DNA from: Actinoalloteichus_B caeruleus
GTDB lineage: Bacteria > Actinomycetota > Actinomycetes > Mycobacteriales > Pseudonocardiaceae
NCBI RefSeq assembly: GCF_000718005.1
Contig: NZ_JODV01000019.1
Length of the DNA stretch: 64,000 nucleotides
Reading direction: 5' to 3' (one strand)
Positions 1-8,412 of this stretch are shown piece by piece. The notes beneath the pieces were generated by a model. The model searched no databases. It was not told where the DNA came from and was given only the letters and a program-made list of their open reading frames with translations. A program made the translations under genes and the position numbers. How positions within the stretch are numbered: the stretch's first letter is position 1; the number at the start of each line of letters is the position of its first letter.

Positions 1-1758
1 CGTGAGGTCGAGGTCGTAGCTCTCCTCCTCGACGAACACCCCCGCCGGCGTGGACACCGACACCTCGCCGTCCGTGGCGAGCAGCTGACCACCCAGGTAC
101 CCGGCCACCTCGTTGACGGTGGGGTCGACGACGATCTCCACCTCGGCGGTGCCACCCGCCGGGACCGTCACCTCGCTCGCCGACAGCTCGACCAGCCCGT
201 CCGGGGCCGCCTCGCCCTCCGAGCCGACCACGTCGAAGGCCAGGTCCAGGGTCACGTCCTCGTCACCGGAGTTGCGGTAGGTGACGGTCTCCACCACCGG
301 CTCCAGATCGGCCTGGGGCCACAGGAAGTTGCCCAACGACACCGCCGCCGGCTCGCTGACCACGGTCTGGTTGACGGCCCGCGCCACGTCCAGCCGACCG
401 GCGCCCTGACCAGCGATCCCGATGCCCTCCAACGGCTGGGCGGAGGCCATCAGCGCGGCCCGGAAGTCGGGGGCCGTCCAGTCGGGGTTCGCCTGCGCCA
501 GCAGGGCCACCGCGCCCGCCACGTGCGGCGAGGCCATCGACGTGCCATCAGCCGAGGTGTGGTGCTCATCCACCGGGGACCCCATCGAGGTGCCCGCCGC
601 CCGCGCGGAGACGATCGCCGTTCCCGGGGCCGCGATCTCCGGCTTCACCGCGCGGTCGCCCACCCGGGGTCCCCGGCTGGAGAAGTCGCTGAGCTCGTCG
701 GACTTCGTGACGCTGCCCACGGCCAGCGCCGCGTCCGCCGCAGCTGGACTGCTGACGCTCTCGTACGCGCCGAAGTTCCCGGCGGCGATGACGAACAGCG
801 TGCCGGTGTCCTCGGTGAGGGCGTTCACCGCCAGCGACATCGGGTCGGTCCCGTCGGAGTGCCACCCGCCCAGGCTCAAGTTGACCGCGACCGCGTCACT
901 CGCTGCGGCGCCCGAGGCGGTCCCCCGGCCCGCCACCGTACCCGCCACATGCGTGCCGTGACCGTCCTCGTCCAACGCCGAACCCTCGGGGTCGACGAAA
1001 TCCACCGCCTCCGTCACGGCATCCGCGAAGTCGGGGTGCTCCGGGTCGTAGCCACTGTCGAGCACCGCGATGGTCACACCCTCACCGGTGTACCCCGACT
1101 CCCACACCTCCGGCGCGCCCACCTGGGCGTTGCTCTCCTCGTCCAAGAGCTGGGCACGGCCGTTGAGCCACACCCGCTCCACCCCACCGGAGAAGACACG
1201 CGCCTCCGCGTCCTCCTGGGTGATCTCGGACCACACACCGTCCCCGGAATCCTCGTCCGGGTGCACCGCCACCGCGTTCAGGCTCTCTAACACCCGACCG
1301 GTGCTCGCCTCCTCGGAGAGCACCGACGCCCGCGCCCCCGGATCGCTGCCCTCGGCGTAGGAGACGATCAACGGCAGCGGACCGCCGTCGGCGAAACCCT
1401 GCTCCAACAGCCCACGCACATCGAACAACCGCTCGTCCAACAGACCCGAACGCACCAGGCCCAGCGCGTCGGACGGGATCACCACCAGACGATCCCCGTC
1501 GGCGTAGCGGACGAAGGTCACGTGCTCACGCCCCTCCGCCGGTTCCACCCGCACGCCGAACGCGTCCCCGGCCTCGCGGTGGACGTGCAACCGGTCACCG
1601 GTCACCAGCGTCAACACCTCCGCCCGTCCGGAGGCGCTCGACGAGAGCGGAGCATCCCTGTTCGATTGTTCGGCGGCGGTGGCGGAGGGCACGGCCAGGG
1701 CCAGGCTCAGGCCCATCAACACCGCACCCCCCGCCGCTGTCAGTCGTCGTGGTCGCAT
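1..1758 (-). CDS. Secreted subtilisin-like serine protease (S8), cut by window edge
   Basis: Reverse-strand reading gives an ATG start with a twin-Arg/hydrophobic signal sequence (about residues 1-29) and a long N-terminal propeptide-like region. The S8 triad follows: Asp about 234 in AVLDSGYDPEHPDF, His about 270 in GHGTHVAGT and Ser about 407 in GTSMASPHVAG. The oxyanion-hole Asn (AAGN) is near 328. A beta-rich, acidic C-terminal region continues past the window start, so the end is missing. Expected role: exported endopeptidase. The distance from His to the oxyanion Asn is only 58 residues, against about 91 in subtilisin BPN'. The GVAPxAxL-type strand and following helix are absent, with the break near residues 278-288 (bases about 897-930). 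The triad is intact but the fold may not be. Confidence 0.9.
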   Translation of the reverse strand, partial: MRPRRLTAAGGAVLMGLSLALAVPSATAAEQSNRDAPLSSSASGRAEVLTLVTGDRLHVHREAGDAFGVRVEPAEGREHVTFVRYADGDRLVVIPSDALGLVRSGLLDERLFDVRGLLEQGFADGGPLPLIVSYAEGSDPGARASVLSEEASTGRVLESLNAVAVHPDEDSGDGVWSEITQEDAEARVFSGGVERVWLNGRAQLLDEESNAQVGAPEVWESGYTGEGVTIAVLDSGYDPEHPDFADAVTEAVDFVDPEGSALDEDGHGTHVAGTVAGRGTASGAAASDAVAVNLSLGGWHSDGTDPMSLAVNALTEDTGTLFVIAAGNFGAYESVSSPAAADAALAVGSVTKSDELSDFSSRGPRVGDRAVKPEIAAPGTAIVSARAAGTSMGSPVDEHHTSADGTSMASPHVAGAVALLAQANPDWTAPDFRAALMASAQPLEGIGIAGQGAGRLDVARAVNQTVVSEPAAVSLGNFLWPQADLEPVVETVTYRNSGDEDVTLDLAFDVVGSEGEAAPDGLVELSASEVTVPAGGTAEVEIVVDPTVNEVAGYLGGQLLATDGEVSVSTPAGVFVEEESYDLDLT

Positions 1759-2301
1759 GAACTCCCGCTTCCTTGGCGTCGCCCTCGTGAGCGGCTGCGG
1801 CGGAACAGTGACCACATTGCCGAGGTCCGACCGAACGGCGTCCACCAAAACACGTGGCGACCGGCCGACCGCCCGACCACGCAACGAGCTGGCCGAACCT
1901 CGGAGAGCCCTGCGCCACCACCTCCACCAGGGCGCGGCGGCGGTCCCCCGTCGCGTCGAGATCCGATGGAGGGATCGCGGGCGAGGTCCGTGCAGCAGGC
2001 ACCACCACCGACGACGAAGGAACACCCGGAATCAGGGAAAGGAATTCTGCGCGATGGTGGAACTGACGTGGAACACGACCGCGTTCGTATCACCGCATTC
2101 GCGCCGCGTCCCCTTCTCGTGCGACGCGCGATACTACCGAAACGGACGTTGGGCGGGCCTGGTCAGCGGGCCGGAACCTCCCATGTCGCCGTCCCTTCCC
2201 GACCGCAGCGCCACGCGGACGCCGCCCGGCCTGCGGTTGGGCGACGCGGACCGGCCGGCCCCGCCGCGAGGGCGAAGCCGGCCGGGAGTGGGCGCGGTGG
2301 T
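1759..2301. other. Intergenic stretch with no supported gene
   Basis: Upstream region of the subtilase gene. Open frames here lack a ribosome binding site and have arginine/proline-rich shadow composition. I see no convincing RNA, repeat or operator. It probably carries the protease promoter, but no clear -10/-35 pair could be picked. Confidence 0.5.
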
Positions 2302-3288
2302 TCAGCTGCTGGCGCCGACGGGCTGCGGCGTGGGCGCCGGGGCGGTCTCACCCGTCGCCTCGGCCGCCGTCGCCTCCGGCGTGGGAGCTGCCGCGACGAC
2401 CGACGCCGCCGCCTCGGGGGCGGATTCGGCCACGGCGGTCTCGGCGGGCGTGCCCGCCGGCACCTCCGGTGCCTCGGCCGGTGGCTGCGGGGCCACCTCG
2501 GCGACCGGGGCCGGCTCGGCCTCGACCTCGGGGGCCGGGGCGACGTCCGACGGCCCATCGGCCGGCTCGGACTCCTCCGCGGCCGCCGGCTGCGGGGTGA
2601 GCTCGCCGAGGAGGCGCCTCGCCTCCTCCAGCTCGGCCTGCAACTGCTCGACGCGCGCCCGGTGCTGCTCGCGAGCCGCCTCCAGGACTGGCTCGATCGC
2701 GGCCTCGACGTCCTCGTGGAGCAGCGCGACGGCCTGCGACACGGCGGCCGGGCTGACGGTCGTCGGCTTGACCGCCTTCTTGGTGCCCAGCGTGACCTCG
2801 GCCGTCCAGAGGCCGTCCTGGGTGGACGTCAGGGTGAGTACCGCGGCCGTGGGCGCCTTGGCCTTCTTGGCGCTTCCCGCCTTCGCCTTCGAACTCCCGG
2901 ACTGGGACGTCGATGACTGTTCGGACACGGAACCTCCGCTCGTGGATGGGGACTTGGGCAACGCCGCGCCGGGCGCGGCGGAGAACGTGGGGCTCGGGGG
3001 GTTGGCCGGCTTCTTCGCCGCCGGTGCGGCGTTCTTGCCGTCCTTGCGCTTCCGCCCCGGCTTCTCGAGCGTGAGCTCGCTGGTGGAGAAGGTCAGGGTG
3101 TCCTGGGACCCGGTGGGAGTGACCTGGATGAAGTCGCCGTCCGCCGGGTCGCCCAGGCCCACGACCTTGCCGGACTTGCCCGCCTCGACCCCCACCGCAC
3201 GGGACGTGAACCAGACCGGGGGCTGGCGTCCGGCGGCGAGCTCCTCCGTCAAGTATTGAAGATCCTGCTGGGACAGCACTTTCGGCAT
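2302..3288 (-). CDS. DUF6319-like low-complexity protein
   Basis: 328 residues starting at MPKVLSQQDL. This ATG was chosen over a longer in-frame start because AAGGAG sits 5-6 bases upstream. Residues about 1-75 look folded (VWFTSRAVGVEAGKSGKVVG, then a short beta-rich stretch). A Lys/Ala/Pro linker (75-130) leads to a second compact segment (about 135-165, LTLTSTQDGLWTAEVTLG). A predicted coiled coil follows (about 175-225, rich in E, A, R and L) and then a Pro/Ala/Glu tail of about 100 residues. No signal or membrane segment is visible. The match to DUF6319 is from memory of actinomycete proteins. Function unknown. The linker and tail suggest a scaffold or DNA/envelope-associated protein, but that is speculation. 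Confidence 0.7.
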   Translation of the reverse strand: MPKVLSQQDLQYLTEELAAGRQPPVWFTSRAVGVEAGKSGKVVGLGDPADGDFIQVTPTGSQDTLTFSTSELTLEKPGRKRKDGKNAAPAAKKPANPPSPTFSAAPGAALPKSPSTSGGSVSEQSSTSQSGSSKAKAGSAKKAKAPTAAVLTLTSTQDGLWTAEVTLGTKKAVKPTTVSPAAVSQAVALLHEDVEAAIEPVLEAAREQHRARVEQLQAELEEARRLLGELTPQPAAAEESEPADGPSDVAPAPEVEAEPAPVAEVAPQPPAEAPEVPAGTPAETAVAESAPEAAASVVAAAPTPEATAAEATGETAPAPTPQPVGASS

Positions 3289-3479
3289 CGCTTCTCCTTG
3301 ATCACGGCGCGCGCTGCCAGGGTGTCGCACCGGACCGACACCCTCCACGCACACCACTTTCACCCGTCAGAGGGGGCCGACACCCTCAGTAACGGCCTTA
3401 CAGCGTGCCGTTCCGCTCCCACCATGCGGGTCCCGTCATCCGGACGGACGATGAGGCCATGTGGGAGGGGAGTAGCACC

Positions 3480-4211
3480 ATGGAACTTGCACCCATCACG
3501 GTCAACTACGTGCAGGACGGGGAGGACTGGACGGTCACCGTGGTTGGCGAGGAGAGTTCCCGGACCGACCACGCGTCCGGCCTGCTCGCGGCGCGGGCCC
3601 GCGCCGACGAACTGATCGAGGAACTCTCCGGCGGACATCCCGTCGCAGTGCACCTGCTTGACGGTGACGCCGTTGCCTTCACCCGTGCCTACCTGTACGC
3701 CAGGCACGTGGCACCTCGGGACCACGGCGACACCGAGCGGAAGACCGCCGCCCAGTCCGGTTCGGACACTGTAGCCGATCAAGATCAGCAACCAGTCGCC
3801 CCCGTCGGCGAAGAGGAGTCCACTGTGGCCGGTGTGACTGGTGGGTCTGATGTTTCCGGGCAGGCTGCTGTTCCGCCGGTGGACGCCGAGGCCGGGGCGG
3901 CGCGGACCGCGTCGACCGACGAGGCGGGGACCGAGGTACCTCCTCCGGCGACGGGCGAGGAGGAGACTCCGTCCGACGTCCAGTCGCCGTCGGCGCCGGC
4001 CGCCGGGGAGGCCGACCAGGCGGGCGAGGAGGAGGACGAGCCCGACCAGGCGGAGTCGTCGACCGGGCCGGGATTCGACCGTTCCGCCCCGGCCGCCGAC
4101 ACGAGCACCGGTGGCGGGGGAACGCAGCCGACGGAGGGCGAGGGCGGGGCCACGCGGAAGAAGCGGTCCCGCTCCGACTCCGCGACGAGGCGCGGGAAGC
4201 GGGCGAGCTAG
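3480..4211 (+). CDS. Hypothetical protein, HicB-like N-terminus and disordered acidic tail
   Basis: 243 residues from ATG 3480, preceded by GGGAGGGGAG. The first ~75 residues (MELAPITVNYVQDGEDWTVT onward) read as a beta-beta-beta-alpha unit like the small HicB/DUF1902-type fold, followed by a strand-helix. The remaining two thirds is Ala/Pro/Glu/Thr-rich with acidic runs. It ends in a strongly basic tail (RKKRSRSDSATRRGKRAS). No signal peptide, no membrane span. It diverges from the DUF6319-like gene at 2302-3288, with about 190 bp between their starts. Both share the plan of folded head plus low-complexity tail, so they may share a promoter region and act in the same process. Function not known. 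The HicB resemblance is weak. Confidence 0.65.
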   Translation: MELAPITVNYVQDGEDWTVTVVGEESSRTDHASGLLAARARADELIEELSGGHPVAVHLLDGDAVAFTRAYLYARHVAPRDHGDTERKTAAQSGSDTVADQDQQPVAPVGEEESTVAGVTGGSDVSGQAAVPPVDAEAGAARTASTDEAGTEVPPPATGEEETPSDVQSPSAPAAGEADQAGEEEDEPDQAESSTGPGFDRSAPAADTSTGGGGTQPTEGEGGATRKKRSRSDSATRRGKRAS

Positions 4212-4815
4212 TAGCGGCGGCCGAGCCGGGGCGGGGCCGGTCGAACGTCCCCGCCGCACCCGGGCCCCGCCGACTCCGCGCCCAGCGGGAGTCGGAGACC
4301 GCCGTGACCGCCGACCCAGCCCGCATCGCGGTGGTTACCACCCGCCCGAGCAGGCACCCGCCGTACCGTGCCTCGGGGCGGTAACGGGGCGTGGTGGCGG
4401 ACGTCCGCCGTCGTCAGCGCCAGCGGCGGAAACCGAGCGAGCCCCAGGGCCTCGCCGGGGAGCGCACGTGTTCGACACCGCCGGGTACCACGGATGCGGG
4501 TCCCTGCCTCGTACGCGCGACCACGCGCCGCGCGCTGAAGCGCGGATGGCGGAGGGAGACACCTGGCAGGCCCGGGCCGGGGAACGCCGCCCGCCGGAAC
4601 GGGAGCCTCGCGCGTTCGGGGCGTCGTCGGTGCGGCCCGGAGCGGATCCCGGAGTGGGCAGGACCGCCGCCGGAGGGGGCGAGGACCGCGGCCGTTCGGA
4701 GGAGGAACGTCGGGAGCGAGCCGAAGTGGACCCGTTCGCGACGTGCGGACCGAAGCCACCCCCGGCACGGGTCGGGGGCGGAGCCGGCACCCGGCACCGC
4801 CCCCGACGACCTCGC
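4212..4815. other. Gene-free stretch between convergent genes
   Basis: About 600 bases between two convergent genes, all GC-rich. Several long open frames exist on both strands, but none has a plausible start with a ribosome binding site or natural amino-acid composition. I see no tRNA or clear terminator hairpin with a T-run. Confidence 0.5.
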
Positions 4816-5037
4816 TCAGCGGAACAGCCTGCGCAGCAACGCGAACGCGATCAGAGCACCGATCGCCATCAACGAGTACTTCACCCGAGGGTCCGCCAGC
4901 CTCTCCCGGGCACTGGCCTTCCCGGACTCGATGAACCGCTGCGGGTTCGCCTTGCTACCCAGCTCGTCGAGCGTTCCGGCCAACGCGGTACGAGCGTCTT
5001 CGATCTCCCGCTCGATCTCGTCGGGGTCGCGAGCCAC
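4816..5037 (-). CDS. DUF3618 small membrane protein
   Basis: 73 residues. The N-terminal motif MARDPDEIEREIEDARTALA, then TLDELGSKANPQ, is the typical DUF3618 amphipathic helix. A single C-terminal membrane helix follows (about 54-70, YSLMAIGALIAFALLRR). These actinobacterial proteins are usually found with phage-holin-like membrane proteins and are of unknown function. A second family member lies at 23086-23538 beside such a holin-like gene. This copy stands alone next to a tRNA. AGGAGG lies just upstream of the ATG. Confidence 0.85.
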   Translation of the reverse strand: MARDPDEIEREIEDARTALAGTLDELGSKANPQRFIESGKASARERLADPRVKYSLMAIGALIAFALLRRLFR

Positions 5038-5309
5038 GTTTCCTCCTCACAGCAGTGCGGACCAGGAACTCGTGCACGACCGGCACGACCGGACCGGCCG
5101 GGCGACCACCCGACGCGGCCAGCAGCGATCCTGTTTCCGACACCGTAGAGGACGCCAGTCGGGCGAGCGAACGCGCGGCGGGTGCCGGTCACGGGCACCC
5201 CGCGCGGGCGGGGACGACGGGAACGTGGTCTCGCTGACACAATCGCGCCCCCTCGTCTCACGAGAGTGATCTTTCCGTTACCCTGTGGTCCGCGTCGGAA
5301 CGGCGCGCG

Positions 5310-5383
5310 GGGGCCGTAGCCCAATTGGCAGAGGCACACGGTTTAGGTCCGTGCCAGTGTGGGTTCGAGTCCCACCGGCCCCA
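5310..5383 (+). tRNA. tRNA with UAG anticodon (Leu), short variable loop
   Basis: A full cloverleaf can be drawn. The acceptor stem is GGGGCCG paired with CGGCCCC and the discriminator base is A. The D-arm is GCC/GGC with GG in the loop. The anticodon stem CACGG/CCGTG has loop TTTAGGT, giving anticodon UAG (reads CUA/CUN, leucine). The T-arm is GTGGG/CCCAC with loop TTCGAGT. CCA is not encoded (CAA follows). The variable region is only 5 bases (CCAGT), so this is a class I tRNA body, whereas bacterial leucine tRNAs normally have a long variable arm. Identity by anticodon is Leu, but the charging amino acid is uncertain. Confidence 0.88.
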
Positions 5384-5431
5384 CAAACACCCCGAACTCC
5401 GAATCCGGTCAGTGGGACGTGGCACTCTGGT

Positions 5432-6235
5432 TCACGGAGCGAGTAGCGGTTCCTCCTGGTAGGCGCGGTGCAGCAGCTCCAGGAGGCGCGGGGCTGACGG
5501 GAGCGGCACCTCGCCGATGCGGTCCACCGCCACTCCCGGAGTCCACGAGTTCATCACGACGGCCCCGGACAGCGCGGGCAGGTCGTCGAGCCGCACCTGC
5601 TGGCTCCGCTGGGGGGTGCCCAACCGATCCAGGCCCCTGCGCACGATCCCCATCGTCGTCCCATCCAGCACGTCGGCCTCCGGCCACACCACCGCCTCAC
5701 CGTCCCAGAAGGCCACGTTCCAGATCGTGGCCTCGCTGAGCCGGCTCCGGCGGTCGACGAAGACGGCATCGCCGAAACCCCGCGCGACGGCCTGTCGGAG
5801 GAAGTACGTCTTGGCGACCTCACCGACGTGCTTGACGGCGGGAAGGACCCGTTCGTGATCGACGGCCATCAGTGCCAGCGGCCCGATGGGGCCGGTCGCG
5901 GGTGGGGCGGTCCGAACCAGCACCTCCAACTCCGCACCAGCACCGCCGGCGGTGAACTCGCCCGCCGGCGAGTACACCGTGGCCGTCAGCGAGAGGTCAT
6001 CAGGCCCCGCCGCGAGCGCGGCGCGCAGCAGGGACCGCACCCGTTCCTCGGGCAGCGCCCGCCCGAACAGCTCCTCCGAAGCGGTCCGCAACCGATCGAG
6101 GTGCAGATCCAGACCACGCACCCGACCGCCACGTACCTGCATGGCGGTGAAATGGGCGTAGCCGGAGAAAGCGAGTGGGGCCAACTCATCGGCGGTGGCC
6201 GTCCGACCATCGCGCTGCACGACGTGAAAGGACAT
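5432..6235 (-). CDS. Class IV aminotransferase family protein (PLP)
   Basis: About 267 residues from MSFHVVQRDG. The fold is that of branched-chain aminotransferase / aminodeoxychorismate lyase. The expected PLP lysine lies in VKHVGEVAKTYFLRQA (the VKH lysine). The DAVFVDRRSRLSEATIWNVAF block matches the cofactor-binding strand, and TTMGIVRRGL is the phosphate-cradle region. Substrate not predictable. No good Shine-Dalgarno sequence precedes the ATG, and a GTG 27 bases further up is possible. The gene diverges from the MerR-type gene at 6294, which often controls its neighbour. TTGAAC around 6265-6270 (minus strand) could be its -35. Confidence 0.85.
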   Translation of the reverse strand: MSFHVVQRDGRTATADELAPLAFSGYAHFTAMQVRGGRVRGLDLHLDRLRTASEELFGRALPEERVRSLLRAALAAGPDDLSLTATVYSPAGEFTAGGAGAELEVLVRTAPPATGPIGPLALMAVDHERVLPAVKHVGEVAKTYFLRQAVARGFGDAVFVDRRSRLSEATIWNVAFWDGEAVVWPEADVLDGTTMGIVRRGLDRLGTPQRSQQVRLDDLPALSGAVVMNSWTPGVAVDRIGEVPLPSAPRLLELLHRAYQEEPLLAP

Positions 6236-6293
6236 GGGAGGACCGTAGGATCTGCCGTCCACGTGAGGTTCAAGCGCGTATGAGGGAGATCAC

Positions 6294-6707
6294 GTGCGGA
6301 TCGGTGACCTGGCGCGGCTGAGCGGAGTGAGCCCACGACTGCTGCGCTACTACGAGGAACGTGGACTCCTGACCTCGCACCGCGTGGGGCACGGACACCG
6401 GTGGTACGCCGACGACGCCCCGATCGTCGTTCATGACATCAGGGCGCTGCTCGGCGCTGGCCTGACCACGAACGCCGTCCGGGAGGTGCTGCCCTGCGCC
6501 GCGGCCGGGCCCGGCACTGGAGCGCTGTGCGGCGCCGATGTCGCGCGAACGGCTCCGGGACATCGACGACCGGCTCACCACCCCGCGACACGCGCGGACC
6601 GCACTCGCCGACCCGCTCGCCGCCACGGAGGACGCCAGCGAGAACCCGGCGAGGACGCCAGCGACGAACGACCGGTGGCCCCGCCCAGGGGGATCGGACC
6701 AGGCTGA
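6294..6707 (+). pseudogene. MerR-family regulator, probably frameshifted
   Basis: Starts with GTG after GAGGGAG. Residues 1-65 are a canonical MerR winged helix-turn-helix (MRIGDLARLSGVSPRLLRYY, EERGLL, RWYADDAP), followed by the hinge to EVLPC. The C-terminal dimerisation helix expected next (RERLRDIDDRL, RTALADPLAATED) is present but in the frame beginning at base 6538, one base out of register. The annotated frame instead runs into Arg/Pro/His-rich nonsense to a stop at 6707. This points to a one-base indel between about 6525 and 6545. It may be a genuine mutation or a sequencing error. If real, the regulator has lost its dimerisation helix and is probably inactive. The divergent aminotransferase gene is the likely former target. 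Confidence 0.75.
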
Positions 6708-6786
6708 ACCGCGAACACCGACAGCGGAGGCGATTCCCCCTCGGTGCGCGAGCGCTGGTCACGATCCCTCCCGGCGGAGCGCGGCG

Positions 6787-7686
6787 TCAGCCGAGGATGT
6801 CGAGGAAGTCGAGGACGTGGCCCGCGATGAGGTCGGGAGCCTCCAGGACCATGGCGTGGCTGGCCGCGACGTGCTCGACCCGCACCCGGGGGTTGGTCCG
6901 CGCCACGGAGTCGAGGTCCCGTTCGACACCTCGCCGCCACGCGGCGAGCAGGTCGGCGTACCGGTCGGCCTCGGGCAGGTCGCGGGTCGCCGTGAGGACC
7001 AGCACCGGGCACCGGGCGGCGGCGAGCGGCTCGGTGAGGTCGAGGGCGGCCATCCACGTGCGGAAGGCCGCCACCGTCCCGGGATCAGGGCGTGCCACTG
7101 TCAGCCCGTCCCGGACGGCCAGGCCACGGTCGAAGGCCTCGACGGCCCTGTCCCCGCCGGCGGTCCGGTGCTGGGCGCGGGCGGCCTCGACCGCCTCCGG
7201 CTGGAGCGGCTCGGCGAGCGCCGCCGCCTGTGCCGCGAAGTCGGCGCTGAGCTCGGCCAGGCGCGCCGCCAGCTCGTCCGGGTCGATCCCCAGGTAGTGC
7301 CGTTCCTCGGTCTCGACCCCCCGGAAGCCGTCGATGTTCACCGCCCCGGCCGCCTCCGGGTGGTGGCCGGCCCAGAGCGTGGCGACGGCACCGCCGAGCG
7401 AGTGGCCCACGACGACCGGGCGCTCGGCGCCGAGGTCGGCCACGACCCGGTCGACGTCGTCCACGAGGGCCTCCCAGTCCCAGGCGCCGTCACCGGAACG
7501 GCCGTGGCAACGCAGGTCGCAGGCGACGACCCGGTGGCGGCTGGTCAACAGTGGGACGAACGCCTCCCAGTTGAGCGCGTTCCCGCCGAATCCGTGCAGC
7601 AACACGATGTCCCGGCCGGTCCGCTGGCCGCCGTGGTCCCGCACCACGAGCCTCGGTGATCCCTCGACGTGTCGTTCCTCGACCAT
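6787..7686 (-). CDS. Alpha/beta hydrolase
   Basis: 299 residues from ATG 7686. A TTG 24 bases upstream would lie in the palindrome described below, so it was not used. HGFGGNALNW is the oxyanion loop. GHSLGGAV (about residue 100) carries the nucleophile Ser, TATRDLPEAD the acid region, and HVAASHAMVLEAP the catalytic His. A helical cap of about 80 residues lies between strands 6 and 7. Probably a soluble esterase/hydrolase of the haloperoxidase-like group; substrate unknown. It diverges from the helix-turn-helix gene at 7837 and probably shares its operator. Confidence 0.9.
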   Translation of the reverse strand: MVEERHVEGSPRLVVRDHGGQRTGRDIVLLHGFGGNALNWEAFVPLLTSRHRVVACDLRCHGRSGDGAWDWEALVDDVDRVVADLGAERPVVVGHSLGGAVATLWAGHHPEAAGAVNIDGFRGVETEERHYLGIDPDELAARLAELSADFAAQAAALAEPLQPEAVEAARAQHRTAGGDRAVEAFDRGLAVRDGLTVARPDPGTVAAFRTWMAALDLTEPLAAARCPVLVLTATRDLPEADRYADLLAAWRRGVERDLDSVARTNPRVRVEHVAASHAMVLEAPDLIAGHVLDFLDILG

Positions 7687-7702
7687 CGTCCACTCCTCCA
7701 CC

Positions 7703-7779
7703 CTCGTCAACTACTTGACGGACGTCGTCAAGTAGTTGACGAGAACGTAGAATACTTGTCGCCGGCCGTCAAGTAGTTG
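7703..7779. promoter_or_regulatory. Long perfect palindrome plus a third repeat: shared operator
   Basis: Two perfect 18-base inverted arms (7703-7720 and 7726-7743, core GTCAACTACTTGAC) flank the 5-base spacer GACGT. A third copy of the half-site, CGTCAAGTAGTTG, lies at 7767-7779, 41 bases after the second. The block fills the gap between the start of a hydrolase gene (7686, minus) and a helix-turn-helix gene (7837, plus). This is the expected position for an operator controlling both promoters. The AT content is high against the surroundings. The binding protein is inferred to be the neighbour. Confidence 0.85.
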
Positions 7780-7836
7780 GGCTGGCGGCCCAGCCGCGGC
7801 GCGAGCGGCGGGATCCCATCGTGGACGGAGGCGTGG

Positions 7837-8334
7837 TTGACCCTGGAGAACGCGCTGCGGGACCAGCTCATCGCGCTGGTCGACGCCCGGTGCGTGGATC
7901 CGCTGGAGATCCTCCTCGAGGACGCGGACACCGCCGACGCGCTGCGACACCGGGTGCGGGAACGGGCCCCGGCCTGGGCACGGGCGATGGTCGCTGGCGA
8001 CGACGTGGAAGCCACCCTCGCCATCACCCGCGTGATCGCCACCCTGTACCCCGGCGACGGCCCCTTCGACCCACCGGCGGACTGGTGGCGCACCCCGTTG
8101 GGGACGATCACCGCCCGCCGGGTGGGACACCCCAGCGCCCACGCCCTCTCCTACCCCGTCGCGGGCGCCATGCTCGGCATCAGCAGGCAGGGCGTGCACG
8201 ACCTGGTGAACCGGGGCAAACTCGAGCGCCACCCCGACGGCGGTGTCACCGCCTCCTCGGTGCGCGACCGGTCGCGGGCCAACGCCCTCCCGCAAGCGCC
8301 ACACCACCCGGGGAGCGGCGCGGACCGGAGCTGA
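7837..8334 (+). CDS. Helix-turn-helix protein, probable regulator of the divergent hydrolase
   Basis: 165 residues if started at the TTG at 7837, which has GGAGG five bases upstream. Longer in-frame starts would read into the third operator repeat. Residues 1-70 are helical and acidic with no motif I recognise. A Trp-rich segment follows (DPPADWWRTPLG). About residues 105-140 (VAGAMLGISRQGVHDLVNRG, then KLERHPDGGV) form an excisionase/MerR-like helix-turn-helix with a wing. The C-terminus is short and disordered. No signal or membrane segment. The adjacent palindrome makes an autoregulatory repressor the simplest reading. Family name not known to me. Confidence 0.75.
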   Translation: MTLENALRDQLIALVDARCVDPLEILLEDADTADALRHRVRERAPAWARAMVAGDDVEATLAITRVIATLYPGDGPFDPPADWWRTPLGTITARRVGHPSAHALSYPVAGAMLGISRQGVHDLVNRGKLERHPDGGVTASSVRDRSRANALPQAPHHPGSGADRS

Positions 8335-8412
8335 CCGGCCGAGTAGGTGTCGGCACGGGGAGACGGGCACCAGCCACGGGCATCCCGAGCCGCTCCCGGA
8401 CGCCTTACCGGT

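Noticed and set aside
1522..2916. Long open frames opposite the subtilase and DUF6319-like genes
   Set aside because: Arg/Pro/Gly-rich composition, no ribosome binding site, and antisense to better genes; high GC produces such frames throughout the window.
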